Part shown: in pieces, positions 34,317 to 45,976 of the stretch
How the letters are laid out: every line of letters starts with the position of its first letter
Position numbering within the stretch: the first letter of the stretch is position 1
Assembly: GCA_963575645.1 (NCBI GenBank)
Contig: OY754465.1
Span: forward strand, 42,248,401-42,312,400
DNA length: 64,000 nucleotides
From: Xanthostigma xanthostigma
Lineage: Eukaryota; Arthropoda; Insecta; Raphidioptera; Raphidiidae
Direction of reading: 5' to 3'
Notes under the pieces: model-generated
The model's database searches: none
Seen by the model: the letters and a program-made list of their open reading frames with translations, nothing else
Told to the model about the DNA's origin: nothing
Translations under genes and position numbers: made by a program

Positions 34317-34874
34317 ATAGCGGAGTAAATATGTAGTTGATTTTATTTATTCAGTTGATTTGTTCTGCAGGTAGCTATTCCTCCGAATAAATAACGATAA
34401 TTCAATTTATCGACAATAAATATGTTTACTGCAGGTATAAATCTATTCTGTCGTACTTCGAGAGTATAAATATTTATTCGCCTGATAAAATAAAAATGGT
34501 TGCCTAACCTATAAACGTGAAGTAATATACTCACAGTTTGCTCTTGTTGCTTATTAACCTTTTGTGAAATGTATAGTTGTAAAACTTTAAAGTTAGTGGA
34601 AGTTTTGTTTTAATTGGGTTAAGATATTAAGATATTTTTATTTTGTGAAACTTTCTTCTTGACGTTTACACTAACGCCATCGGTCGGATTTTTGGGTGAA
34701 CGTCAAAATATTCAACAAAAAGAGCAAGGAGTATAGTGCAGTGTATATTTATTCTTTAATTTTTCTACCTGATATTTTGCTTGGTGAATTAAAAGTAATT
34801 TTTATTCTAACGAATAAATATGTTCTAAGATTAGTAACTTCTATCTTTAATAGGGTTCGGTGAATAGAGGCACA
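34317..34874 (-). mobile_element. 558-bp TIR element, copy 2 (inverted)
   Basis: It is the inverted relative of 3239-3796, of similar length: CGAATAAATAACGATAATTC, TTTACTGCAGGTATAAATCT, TTAACCTTTTGTGAA and GGGTGAACGTCAAAATATTC follow in mirrored order. The termini are more diverged than in copy 1. Confidence 0.6.
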
Positions 34875-35805
34875 AACAAAATAAATAACAATTCAGTCAT
34901 AAACTATATAAACTAGATTCCGAATGAATACATTCTAATTGTAGGATTAATAAATTCAAATCCTGCAATAGTTTTTTTTAACAATGATAGGCGAATACAA
35001 TGAACACTCTAAAATTCATTATTTTAATCACTGACGTCTCCCAGAGAAACACAAAAGAAAAAGGGATGACTTTGACACGCTTGTGTGCGTTCTAGTATTG
35101 GGGTAAAGTGGGGTGTATAATATGTATATTGTTAAATGGATTAATTACGTCTCTTTTTCTTCAAACAAGACCTCTCTCTTCTCCGCATTCATTGCAGTAT
35201 TTTAACAAAAGAGTATTGTTTACTAATGGCAGATTTTTATTTTTTTAAATAGGGTTTTTTTTAGTCGCTTGCACAAGATTGACAAGTCTACTAACATTGA
35301 ACCGAAACAATACGTGTAGGTACTTTTTTACTCCACCTCCTAATGTCTGCTATAATGACTTGATGAGATGTCACCAATGTCCAATTTATCCCCGTGGAGA
35401 TCCCTAGGTAGTTAAAATCTCGGTACCATTCGCAATAGTACAGTATGAATAAATTAATTAACTCAGCGTTCAAATAAATATTGATGTTATTTTGCCTATT
35501 TGAGAATCTAACGTTGCATGTCACGGAAGTGACGTTTGTGGCGGGCAATTCAAAGAGTTCTACAGAACCTATCGTTAAACTCTAGACTCTATGTTATAAA
35601 AACCCTCTTTGGTTAATCGTCAACTGTAAAAAATGAGGTTATGTGCGGTTGTGATCGTATTCGAATCTAAATACGTACGTACACATCTTTTAAGAGTACT
35701 GGAACGTGGAGACTTACTGTTTTTTTTTCTTGTTTCAAAGGTCTGAGATTGGATATTCAATAAATCTAGAACTAAGGATTTTAGTTTAAACAAAACAAAA
35801 CGAAT
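34875..35805. other. Sequence without recognised gene
   Basis: Minus-strand frames at 35291-35548 and 35620-35808 show no domain. Confidence 0.4.
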
Positions 35806-35890
35806 CAATAAATAAAGTTATCGACCAATTTTTCAGACAAATATATTAACAAAAATATAATAATGATTTAATACATTAACGTTTCAAAAA
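35806..35890 (-). mobile_element. PLE end fragment
   Basis: Minus orientation: from TTTGAAACGTTAATGTATTA to CTGAAAAATTGGTCGATAAC and TTTATTTATTG. It keeps the second ribozyme-core strand (GAAAC) but not the first, so it is truncated inside the motif. Confidence 0.55.
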
Positions 35891-36058
35891 TATATTTCTA
35901 CAATTTAATTCATTTCTTAAAAACTTAAATATAAAAACTGTTTATAATGTTAATAATAAATTTGACAAAATTATTAAAATGGGAAAAGAAAAATTTAATA
36001 TATTAAAAAAAAAATAATGTTTATAAAATTAATTGTGAAAATTGTGAAAAGAACTACA

Positions 36059-37430
36059 CAGGGTGAGTTTTAAGTTGATGCTTTTTTTTTACAGCGTGTA
36101 AAAATCAAATAGACGAGCAAATATTTCAAATAGTTTTTTTATCAAAATCAAAAATAAGAGAGAAACAGCCTTTCGAAGTTTAAATAAATTTTATTAAATT
36201 TTCTTTAATTTTGAGGTCGGTCCTGGGGTTATATTATGTCACTATGGAAATAAGTTGTTATTATCAAGCATGTATAGAAGCATGGCTACGGCGCACGCAT
36301 CTTTGTGTCCAACAAAACGGGGACAACTTCGAACAATGAGCCTTTTTCCTGAGAATAGTGCAGCGAAAGTGTCACGAGAGGCAGCACTAGTAGTAGGAAC
36401 AAACATAAAATATTTACATGCAAACCAATGTTATTTACGTGATATTATTTTATTATTTAAAAATATAAATCTGAAATTAAAAAAATTTTTTGAACTTGTA
36501 CAATGCCAACGAAGCATTGCAGTTTTGCTAATTGTACGTCGGATAATCGATATCCAGAAGAGAACGTGTTTTTATACCATTTATAAAACCTCATATTGAT
36601 GAGGTTAGATGTATACCAATAAAAGATTTCCAAAATATTAAATACTAAACTAACTGATAAACTTATCACTGAGAGTCATCATTTACATATGTTATCGAAA
36701 TTATTTTTAAAATTAATTAAATGAATAAAAAATGAATAGTAAATTTTTGACAGTTTATTACCATTGATTAGAATGAGATATAACCTCAATCTTTTATTAA
36801 ATTATATTCATTTATTATATTTAATTAAATTTATTTTATTACCATATATTTTTTATTCATATTTCATTTGGAAATAAATCTGAAATTCATAATTATTTTC
36901 AATTTCTCTTATTACAGTTTGAATTTATCGCTAATATTTTACTAGAGTCTGCATACTAACCTGTCTATTAATTCATTTTTTTTTCCAGATACTTTAGATT
37001 ACGACACGCAAGCCAACGTTTTAATGTTACTACATTGTTATCTTTTACAGTTGCAAATTTTAGTTTTGCTCCAGGAACATCATCTTCTGTTAAAAACATT
37101 TTTTTTCAAGTACACTTTAATGTGTGTTTATATGGGGATTTGACAGTGCCTACCGAACTACTAGCGCTACTAGTGAGTGATTTTTCGTACTTCATGAAAA
37201 AGACTCATTTCTGTGAATACTTGATAATAATAACATATTTCCATAGTGACATAATATAACCCCAGGACCGACCTCAAAATTAAAGAAAATTTAATAAAAT
37301 TTATTTAAACTTCGAAAGGCTGTTTCTCTCTTATTTTTGAGTTTTGATAAAAAATCTATTTGAAATATTTGCTCGTCTATTTGATTTTGACACGCTGTAA
37401 AAAAAAGCATCAACTTAAAACTCACCCTGT
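36059..37430. mobile_element. 1.37-kb TIR element with a THAP-like remnant
   Basis: Inverted arms of about 215 bp start CAGGGTGAGTTTTAAGTTGA and include AAATAGACGAGCAAATATTT and GAGGTCGGTCCTGGGGTTAT. They return at 37205-37430 with few differences. The interior includes the THAP-like segment (36503-36650). A shorter relative lies at 60618-61150. The frames at 36255-36599 and 37035-37259 are in other phases or are arm read-through. THAP domains occur in P-element and some other transposases, so this may derive from an autonomous transposon. No target duplication was identified. Confidence 0.7.
36503..36650 (+). pseudogene. THAP-like zinc-finger N-terminus, frameshifted
   Basis: From ATG 36503 the frame reads MPTKHCSFANCTSDNRYPEE, then NVFLYH. 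After a 1-nt shift (about 36578) it continues FIKPHIDEVRC. Spacing of the first two Cys (C-x4-C after a short start), the SDxRYP motif, the aromatic/Pro block (F-x-K-P) and the later RC pair match the N-terminal THAP fold of many insect and cnidarian proteins. The C-terminal CxxH part was not found. It is too short and broken to work. Confidence 0.5.
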
Positions 37431-37565
37431 ATAGGTCAAACTAAAAGAGCTCTTAAAACAAGAATATAAGAACACCAAAACAACTAGAAATTACTCCCTA
37501 ATAAACATAATGTAACTAAACATTAATTCGAACACCACTACAAAATTAATTTGGATAATACAAAA

Positions 37566-37885
37566 ATTTTAGATAATGAAACGAAAATTTAAGTAGGTAA
37601 TATTTATAATATTATTTTGAAATAATATTTTATTTTAAATTAATTTCTTCTTTGTTTTTGGGTGTTTACAAATATATTCATGATTACTTATTAAAAATTA
37701 AACTAATTATTAATTCATTTTTGTATTTTTAGCTCAATTCTGAAGAATATCCAAATCCGGACCGAAACGTTATTATGTGTTGAATTATTCTTAAATTTTT
37801 GTTAATACCTATATGCCTGAAAAATTGGACGATAATTTTAGTTATTGAAGAATTCTTATCAGACGTTAATCAAAGATTTTACAAC
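37566..37885 (+). mobile_element. PLE 3' end with a trace of the endonuclease C-terminus
   Basis: It opens with ILDNET (37566) and ends the coding trace with NIYNIILK-stop (37624), compared with the longer version at 63303; the part between is deleted. A spacer, the ribozyme-like core (37740-37768) and CTGAAAAATTGG follow. The 3' side carries the inverted extension ATCAGACGTTAATCAAAGAT. Confidence 0.65.
37740..37768 (+). ncRNA. Hammerhead-like core, PLE copy at 37.7 kb
   Basis: CTGAAGA (37740-37746) and GAAAC (37764-37768) flank ATATCC..GGACC. Only the inner three pairs (TCC/GGA) of helix II are conserved here, so the helix is weaker than in the copy at 5423. Confidence 0.35.
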
Positions 37886-38765
37886 AAAACGAAATTTGAA
37901 AAAGTAAAAAATATCTAAATAATTTAATAGAGTAAAGTAAGTTATGCGGGCTATTAGATATCTCGAATGATGCTGGTGAAAAGAAGAAAAAAAACTCTCA
38001 AGGAATCCAAGTTACAGACAAGGAGTCCGGCTGCTATTTATTATTGAATCGAACTTAATAATTTATTTTATTCTTAATAAATTTTGATAGATTTCAATCA
38101 TGTCTATCGTACCACTCGACGAAATTGTTAGTGTAGTTGTATACCTACTGATTACGATTTGGCAGCTTTTTATGACCATAATATTATTAATAACAACTGA
38201 CAAGTATAGTCTGCAGTTATTGATTGTATGTTTTATATAATTTATAAATGATTATTATTAATGTAGTAAGAGACCATTTTTGACTACAAAGCATGTATAA
38301 GAGGTCGTTAAATCAACAACAAAAATGGCCGACAATGTACATTACTTTCATCTTTGATGTTTATTCAGAGAAGACGGTTTGTATGTTGGATTTTGCAGTG
38401 GTTCGTAGATTCGACAAATACTCCGACTTGACTTTATATGTACGTGCCCTTTCTGTCACGTAACGGATTTTCTTCCTTTTTCCTTTCTCTTTGTCAATTT
38501 GTTTCACAAATGTTTCCAACTTGTAAGTAATAAAAGTTATAATAATACTAAATTTCATATATTTTTGTTGGTATATTTTTTAAAATTAAGAATCAAGGAT
38601 GTAACAGATCAATATCAAATCACTATTATAATATATTTTTCTATTTAATTTTAGCAGACAAAAATATCATGGAATAGCAGAACGTGTACAGATGGCGTTG
38701 TTTATATGGTTTCTTTATTTACAAACACCCATTTCTCAGGTTCTATTCTAGAAACAGATTTAATT
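37886..38765. other. AT-rich sequence without recognised gene
   Basis: The frame at 38361-38558 (minus) shows no domain. Confidence 0.4.
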
Positions 38766-38868
38766 AATTAAATTGGTTCAATAAATAAAATTATCGACCA
38801 ATTTTTCAAACAAATATATTAACAAAAAATATATAAAATTAATAGGTACATTAACATATTTGGAATAT
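38766..38868 (-). mobile_element. PLE end fragment
   Basis: Minus orientation: GTTAATGTACC (38868) to TTTGAAAAATTGGTCGATAA and TTTATTTATTGAA. It is truncated just after the place where the ribozyme core would be. Confidence 0.55.
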
Positions 38869-40812
38869 TAAATTGGTGTCGACTTCGAAATTTTGTTATT
38901 TTTCGCTTTTTAGTGACTCTTTTTGAAGGGGGTTCAATTTTTTTTTAATTTTCTGTTACAACAAATTTGTGTCACGTGACGTCATCCGTACTGAGAACGG
39001 CATACTGTGAAGAATCATCAAGCTTAAATTTTGAACTAGCATAACTTTGTTATTTTTGCAAACATTTTTCCACCATTTGTTTTGTAATTCTTGGGATTAC
39101 GATTAAGAGTAAAAAAATATAGGAAACTTCATATTTGTAACGTAGCAAAATAAGAAGTACCTCCGTTATAATATAATAACAAATATCATCAGAGACCAGT
39201 AAAGTCCGAAGTGTATGGTCTTTTCTCGTCTGCACATCTTCCAGGTATCGGTTCGGGTCTTGCCGAAAATATCCCGGTTTTTCCTAATTGTGATTGACGC
39301 GTCCACTGAAGAATTAAATATTATGAAATGAAACATCGACCTCCGGCAGTATACAGCACGCGCTGAACTAGATTGAGAGTCGTTGTTCTAAGCTTGTTTC
39401 GGAAAAGTATAGACCGCGTATTTATCGTTAATTCAATTAAAGGAGCTGTATATGAGAATCCTTACGTCAGTTAGCACTGTTAGCACGGTTCGTGCGAAAA
39501 CAAAGTTTGAAGAGCGATCTCGACAAGTCTTGTATTGTGAAATATAAAAGAGAGAAATATATCTATGACTACAAACCACAATGGTTTATGCCGATTTTTT
39601 GCTGTTTTTATGCTTTCACAGAAAAGAGATAATAAAATAATGTATATCACTAGACGGTCATCCCGACTTGGCTCGGGTAAATCTTGGTTTTGTAACGAAA
39701 TAATAAAAAATAGCAAATTTTATCCATGTGTGTCATTTTACTATATTTCTTATAGTTCATACACCAACTATTTAACTCATAAATCGAGTAGAAGATCCCC
39801 GATTTGCTTTCCGTTGTACGCTGTAAATCTTTTTTTACGTTTATTAGTTTTTTAACTTCGAAAATTCAAGAAACAATTTCTCGGTAACAAATCGATCAAA
39901 TTGAAAAAAACAAATGCAGTTGTGTAAGTAATGAAAAATCCTTCCAAATTAGGGATCATTTGAGCCCCCGTCCCATTAAAAAATCTGAAAGGGTTGCTCC
40001 CCCCGCACAGGGCTAGAGTTGCAGGAATAAATTGGTCCCTTTTGTTATAAAAATCGACGTGTTTTTGGATTTTTGTCAAAACGTTTACTTTGCCTAGTTT
40101 TATGGAGGTACAAGTTTTCTTTGGGACACCGTGTATTTAGTATGGTTATTTGAAAACTTTAAGTGTCCAAAGATGCTGCAAAAACAAAGCGGAACGTCAT
40201 AAAACGATCGCAAAAAGGTGTTATAAATTAGTATCACTTGTCCACTATCCTGTGACATTTATAATTATTATTTCTACTATGTGTTCATCTAAAAAAGATT
40301 GTTATGCTGTAGCCCAATGGAAGTTTTTATATATTTTCTCGATGTTATAAAATGGCATAAATGAAAAAATAACAACGGTAAATATCAAGATTGCAATTCA
40401 CTTACCCACTGGAGAATTCAAATGCTGTCTATTTAATTTTGATGGTCTCGCAACGCTTACGTGAAAGATCCGCAAATGCTTTTGGATTTTACTTATACAG
40501 TGAATTTCATATTAAACGCAATATATACATGCTAGCTAAGGAAATCATTTATATATTAAAAAAAATCGTTTCACATAAAATGCAACATAGACCGGGCGTC
40601 CAAGGCATGTTCGAATGCAAACTGTGAGGACCGTATTTTGACGTCTGATAGAAGTTAGGTTGGTCTTAAATACTGCTTTTCCTCAACGGTGGATTGTCCC
40701 TGGAGGATAAATACAGCAGCTGCAGACTTGTCTTTCAATATATTAATTTTTTTAATAATTTTTAGGATAATTGTTTAACTGACATTATTAAAAATTTGTA
40801 ATTTGCATTTTC
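38869..40812. other. Mixed sequence without recognised gene
   Basis: Several short frames on both strands show no known family. GGGACACCGTGTATTTAG (about 40123) resembles TIR-element ends, but no partner was found. Confidence 0.4.
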
Positions 40813-41095
40813 TTCATACCTCGATCGAAAGTACGTAGTTTCGTCCCTTATAGCAGGGACGAAAGTTTGACATTTACTCCCTGTTATTTATTATATTAAA
40901 TTACAGCGGTAACCCTAGTTACGAGTATAAATACGCATGAGAAATTTTTTCCTCCCGCCGTTCACACTGGGAGTAAATGTCAATCTTTCGTCCCTGCTGA
41001 CGAAAAGTTTAAATCTCGGCCCTGCGCGTCATGATGCCCTCGGCCAGTATTCGCCTCGGGCTCATGACGCGCAGGGCCGAAAATTCAACTTTCGG
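40813..41095. repeat. Palindrome cluster related to 25.5-25.9 kb
   Basis: It starts TTCATACCTCGATCGAAAGT like the element at 25610. An inverted pair, TTTCGTCCCTTATAGCAGGG to TTTACTCCC (40849-40884) and its inverse (40969-41007), flanks a spacer. A second palindrome at 41014-41085 has arms CGGCCCTGCGCGTCATGA and TCATGACGCGCAGGGCCG. Confidence 0.65.
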
Positions 41096-42080
41096 TCCTT
41101 GTGATGTAATATACTATTTTTCATTTAAAATTTTATTTGTCGAGTTTTTTCTTGTTCGGTGTATGTTGCATTTTAAGTAGAATGTTTTTCTCTAATGCTT
41201 TAATGATTTCGATAGTTTCCAAATAAATAAAATGTTGCGTCTTAACTGAAATTCACTGCATACTGCCAACCAAAACAAAAACTGATCATTTGAGTTTGAG
41301 AACTTACAAATAGCTTTAAGCTTTAAGGTGCGCTGCCCTGCTAAAGTAATTAAATAGGAGTTCGTAAAAGTTAAAAAAAATAATGACCGGCGTGTAATCT
41401 AACCAAAAATTCAACGTGAACAATTCTGCATTGTGACCACAGTATATAAAGTGAAAATTCTCTTTTGCATCGTTCGGCCAAAACTGCGATACAACTTTTA
41501 ATGGATTTTTAATGATACTTCGTATATAATAATTCAATATTATCTCAGGGGTGTCATGAGTTCGAATCCCTGTTGAATCCAGTCGAGTTCATCGTTGTGA
41601 CGTAAGAATAATATTTATGATCTGCTAGTCCTTTCTGTATACTATATGGAAAGCAATAACTCACTAACTCACTCGCTCGAACCCTATTTTTGCATGTTTA
41701 TTTCCGCGGGCCAAACGTTTTTCATATTTTTCTTTTTACTCTCTCTAGCCAACTACATCATTTGTTTTTTATATGCGCAGATCTTTAATGTTTTCTTTCT
41801 CGCGCCCATTTCCTGATATCACGATGGAGTTTAGTAAATCATAGTCATTTTTTTTTGTATTCCTGATTTTTCAACAGAATGTATAAATCTTCTTATTTTG
41901 CATAAATTGTAATTCATTTTCTGACTTTAACAGAGGAGCCAATATGTGAACGTGCTTAATTTTACTTGCTAGTTCTCTAAGCGACACAGCGTATAAAATA
42001 AGAAATTTTATATAATAAAGTAAGACACCTTGTTTATGATAATACAATAATTGGTAGGGGATACAAAGCGAAAAAAAAAT
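41096..42080. other. Sequence with a stray tRNA-type B box
   Basis: GAGTTCGAATCCCTG (41559-41573) is B-box-like, but no A box or tRNA fold is visible upstream, so it is at most a SINE scrap. The frame at 41316-41537 (minus) has no domain. Confidence 0.4.
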
Positions 42081-42826
42081 TCCAGCCAGTTGAGCGACGG
42101 GACCATTCGAACTTCAAAATGTTGACATTTATAGTATAATAAGAAAATAAAATTTCTGATATCGCGTCAGGTGACGCGGGTAATGACTAGTATTCAATAT
42201 GATATTTGCTATTTGTTGCCATGGTTACCTACATGATAATATGTTCCACGTCATGTAAAACATTAATCTAAGCATTCAAATCTTTGATTAACGTCTGATT
42301 ATAACTCTTCATTAAATAAAAAATTGGTCGATAATTTTATTTATTGATTAATCTAAGCATGCTTAACTTGTTTATTTCTGAGAGATCTACAAAACAAAAG
42401 AACAGCTGATTTTTTTTATTTTCAAAATATGTCCAAAACTATAAAGTTTAAAAAAAAATTATGAAACTTTCTTGAAAAAATAAATAGAATAAAAAACCGT
42501 TATGAAAAGTATACCATTATTATATAAAAAAACTCCGTTATAGCACATATCTCTTCTGCGCATACACAGATTTTCCCCAAAAACAATAGGGCTCTTCATA
42601 ATTGCATACCACACGACCTCTCAAAATTTAGTTTCAATCCGATCATCCGGTTGACATGTATCGTGCTCACATACAAACAGACAAACAAATAAACATACGC
42701 ACAGAGTTTTTCCAAAAAATTGTTTTTTGGATTCGGAGGACCTAAAAACGAAAAAATATTTTTAAATTTTCAAAAGTGGTTTTTGACCTAAACTCCATTC
42801 CCTACTTGTGGGTTGGAATGGTAAAA
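42081..42826 (+). mobile_element. 'GGGACCATTCCAAC' TIR family, copy D (fullest)
   Basis: It begins CCAGCCAGTTGAGCGACGGG then ACCATTCGAAC and ends TGTGGGTTGGAATGGTAAAA, so the tips are inverted over about 11 bp. Landmarks are TTGCCATGGTTACCTACATG, GCATATCTCTTCTGCGCATA inversely shared with other copies, and TTGGATTCGGAGGACCT. A 71-bp PLE stub interrupts it (42276-42346). No transposase. Confidence 0.7.
42276..42346 (+). mobile_element. 71-bp minimal PLE insertion with 14-bp target duplication
   Basis: Direct repeats ATTAATCTAAGCAT (42262-42275 and 42347-42360) flank TCAAATCTTTGATTAACGTC to TTTTATTTATTG. It consists only of the inverted extension and the last 24 bases of the PLE end. The uninterrupted target is seen in copy B. 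Confidence 0.75.
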
Positions 42827-43066
42827 CAATATTTATTCATTGATCATATTTATAATGATATATGTTTGGGAAAAATGTATGACTTTTTCAGAACCTTAAA
42901 TCGTAAAGACTGTAAAATCAGTTTCGTCAAATTTGAAAAAATGAAGAACTTTATATAGGTTCCATTACTAACTGTAAATTTCAAAAAATCCAATAAGTAG
43001 TACCTATATAAAACTATTTTATTGTTAATTGCTAGTATTGGTTTGTTCCAAGTGATATATTTGTAG
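42827..43066. other. AT-rich spacer
   Basis: No feature beyond a short frame (42776-42958) that begins inside the TIR element. Confidence 0.35.
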
Positions 43067-43261
43067 GAAATTTATTTGGTTGAAGAACAATTCATAGAAG
43101 CTTTACTATTGTATCGCTTGTGGCCGACATTTAGAAAATTATATTTTCATCTTTAGGGCCTCAAGTTAAGATATGGTAATTTCTTATATCTTAACTAATC
43201 TTGAGGCCCTGCGGATGAAAATATAAACTTCTTTGAATTGTTCCTCAACCAAATAAATTTT
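43067..43261. repeat. 195-bp foldback hairpin
   Basis: Outer arms AAATTTATTTGGTTGA / TCAACCAAATAAATTT and inner arms TTTAGGGCCTCAAGTTAAGA / its inverse near 43185-43210 form a long, slightly asymmetric hairpin. Confidence 0.7.
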
Positions 43262-44214
43262 CGTCAAATACAATTTTTTTTAAATGATTTATAGATATAA
43301 AATATCAAATTATTTTTAAAAAGAAAGAAAAATTTTATTGTTTTATATTTTGTTTTTTTTTTTTAATTTACAGTTAAATAAGCTTATATAGGTAAAGTTT
43401 TTTTTTTAATTTGACGCTATTGATTTTACAATTTATTTCCTAAGAAAATATATTTCCTTCTTGATAAAATGGCTCTCTACAGTGGACATAGCTTTGTCAT
43501 ATTATTATCGTTGTAGCTGTTTTTCGGTTTATTGAGTGAGGAGAATAGAGTATGTAGTATATTCGTAGGCGCGTAGCGTCTAATAGCTGCATTTATGCTA
43601 ATTTCACTTCAGTTCTTTTATTTTATTTCAGTAAATTAAATTGGATGCAAATATAATGTTGTTTTTTAATTATGTCAAAGAAGTATAACTTCTAACGTGC
43701 GTAGATAAGTAATATAGCTTATTTGCATTAATTTTGTATTAATCTGATGTATTTACTTTGAGAACAAAATAAATATATTATAAATAAAATTTCCGACTAA
43801 TTTTTCAGCCAATTTTTCGAAACTTTATTTATTGTATGCTATAATCAGACGTTAAACAAACATTATTATTATTATGCATTAAACCATGATATTATTCTTG
43901 AAGAACAATATTTATTTCAGTTTGGGGCTCAATGCGAAAAGTGGCATTAAAATAAAGGAATAATATTTTTCAGAATAAGTCGGTAGTCGAACAAGCGACA
44001 TGTGTGTATAATGTCGAAAGCCGAGTCAAGCGGAAGCTGGGTCATGTTTGGGCTATTAAACTGTTTAAGTTCAGTCGGTTTCATATTGTTCCCATTGTAG
44101 ACAAAAAGAAAACTGCGACGTAACAAAGTAGAAAGTTCTGAATCTCTGAACACAAATTGAATAAAAAAATGTTTATATGTTAGTCACAATAAAATACAAA
44201 TGCTAAGCTTATAA
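43262..44214. other. AT-rich sequence with a degenerate PLE fragment
   Basis: Around 43775-43866 TTTTCAGCCAATTTTTCG and ATAATCAGACGTTAAACAAA are a weak match to PLE ends. Otherwise nothing. The frame at 43947-44153 (minus) has no domain. Confidence 0.35.
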
Positions 44215-44527
44215 CTAGACGTTACCCGCAACTCCGCTCGATTAAATGTCGGTTTTGAAAGAAGTATTATTGTATTTTAACTCAAGAATTGACGCACAAA
44301 AATCACCTTATGAACCGATCAGATACAGATTTAAACAGACAAAAATTCTGAATAACACATTATCTCAACTACATACTCAAAGAAACTCTTCCTTTTTTGA
44401 GTTATGTGAAACGAATAATCTCGGTAAAGCCAACATTTTTAACAAAGACAGTAATATACTAAGATGCAAACAAATCGTAAATATTTTCCGACTGGGTCTG
44501 AATAAAATGTCGGGAAATACTGAATAA
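44215..44527 (-). mobile_element. Possible Helitron 3' end with adjoining open frame
   Basis: Read on the minus strand, CGAGCGGAGTTGCGGGTAAC precedes GTCTAG|T (CTAG at 44215-44218), like the ends of a known insect Helitron type. The 5' end is not located. On the plus strand a 93-codon frame (44246-44527) starts with MSVLKEVLLY. It is Asn/Lys-rich with no domain I recognise, and may be chance. Confidence 0.35.
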
Positions 44528-44902
44528 TATAATGTCGGCAAAAGATAACAAGAAAACAATTTTAAATTGTCTGTTAATTTTACGGTCGATTTGAAAATCG
44601 TTCTTTGACAGCTTTATTAAAAAGTCGGAAACAACCCGTCGTCGTTTTGTCCCCGAGAAAAGACTTTTATTTAACAATAACTGATTCTATTTTCATTAAA
44701 TCTCACGTTTTTAAAATCAAATGATTCATGTTAGACGGAGAGCTAGCAACGATTTTTCTCAGGTTTCTTCGTAAAGCAAAATAACATTAAAAAAGTGTAC
44801 TTGTTTAGTGAAATTTCTCATTTAAGAATCTGTATGTCTGGCAGCTTTTCTTACTTGCTTTTTAGGTGCCAGGTAGAATTATATACAGTGAAAACTCTAT
44901 AT

Positions 44903-45408
44903 TAGTGATGGGAATAAACCAAGATATAATAATCGATTCATTCGATTATTAACATATCTCAAAATATCCCGATTATAATATACAATTAGTAATTAATTCG
45001 ATTATGAATCATTTTACTAAAAACTTAACTACCGAATCGAATTACTACTAAAATTAATCGGAAGAATGAATCGAATGAATGCATGTATCGGAACGGAACA
45101 CCACGAAACACTACTAATAATCAAGAGAGAAGAGAGTAGCCGATCAACAGCTAGCAGCTACACTACACACAAGTTGTCCTGCAACCGAGAGAAATAGATA
45201 CTACTAATGTGTGTTGTGACTTGTGATCAGTTCCGTGTAGTAGCGGAGAGAGAGCAATATAATTCAATTATTTCGAATCGGTGTTGCCGTCTAATGCGCA
45301 CACTACTAAATTAGTAAAATGTTTCGATTATGGCAATCATTCGATTATTGAAATCATTCGATTATTAATGTCTCGATTATCGAAATATCTTGATTATTCC
45401 CATCATTG
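44903..45408. mobile_element. 506-bp hAT MITE inside the Tigger TIR
   Basis: The tips are TAGTGATGGGAATAA and TTATTCCCATCATTG, with identical flanking 8-mers CTCTATAT (44895-44902 and 45409-45416). Those 8-mers are part of the Tigger TIR. Both subterminal regions are full of ATTCGATTAT(T) units, likely transposase-binding repeats. No coding sequence. Confidence 0.85.
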
Positions 45409-45515
45409 CTCTATATAGCGAAATTGAAGGAACTGCAGGGTATCTGATTGAGTTATAAAGATTTTCGTTAAAAGAAGAGTAAAAGACAACAATATCATTT
45501 TACGAATAAGTGGTT

Positions 45516-45830
45516 TTAATTTTGACCAAATGAAGTGAAAAAAATGTACAGAACAAAATTGTAATCGTTTAACTTTGTTTGTCGTTTTTTACTATGCCAG
45601 TCTTTTAATTGTATTTTTCGTTGTATTTTATTCATATCCTGGGATATAGTGGGATCGTCTTCGTTAAATAAAAAGAATTTTTTTAATAATTTTACGTAAT
45701 GCAGAGCTTTTTCAATACTTGGTGGTGGCTCTAGATCATCCACTTAGTCTTCTTCATCGCCTTGTTCCTCCTCATTTTTCTTTACTAAATCAAGAATTTC
45801 TTGGAAATCAGTAAAATTATGACGTTTTGT
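45516..45830 (-). pseudogene. C-terminal fragment of a Tigger-like (DDE_1) transposase
   Basis: A 75-codon frame from 45743 reads DLEPPPSIEKALHYVKLLKK, then FFLFNEDDP and an Asn/Lys/Gln-rich tail. That acidic-Pro, ALxxVxxLxxFxL pattern is the C-terminal helix region of Tigger/jerky-like transposases. Upstream, after an in-frame TAA, FQEILDLVKKNEEEQGDEED continues the same phase to about 45830. The DDE core is missing. Its position next to the left TIR fits the 3' end of the original gene. Confidence 0.65.
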
Positions 45831-45976
45831 TTCGCTAGTTACTATTGAGCGATTGTTACGCTATATAAAGTGTTTCAAAATGTGGGTAATGTTGTTAACC
45901 AAACAAACCCTAGCAATTTTTACGTTTTAAGGAGTTTTTCGTTAAATAGAAATTCGCTATATAGAGTTTACACTGT

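Larger units (their letters stand above)
44886..45974 (-). mobile_element. pogo/Tigger-type transposon remnant
   Basis: TIRs CAGTGAAAACTCTATAT+AGCGAA at the left and TTCGCTATATAGAGTTTACACTG at the right are bordered by TA (44884-44885 and 45975-45976). The left TIR is split by a hAT MITE (44903-45408). Inside, the last part of a CENP-B/Tigger-like transposase is readable on the minus strand. The DNA-binding and catalytic parts are deleted. Confidence 0.8.

Noticed and set aside
41559..41573. tRNA gene from GAGTTCGAATCCC
   Set aside because: No D arm, anticodon arm or acceptor stem could be folded around it.
44246..44527. 93-codon Asn/Lys-rich ORF as a gene
   Set aside because: No recognisable family, no supporting context, and it adjoins a Helitron-type end. 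Kept only as a note.
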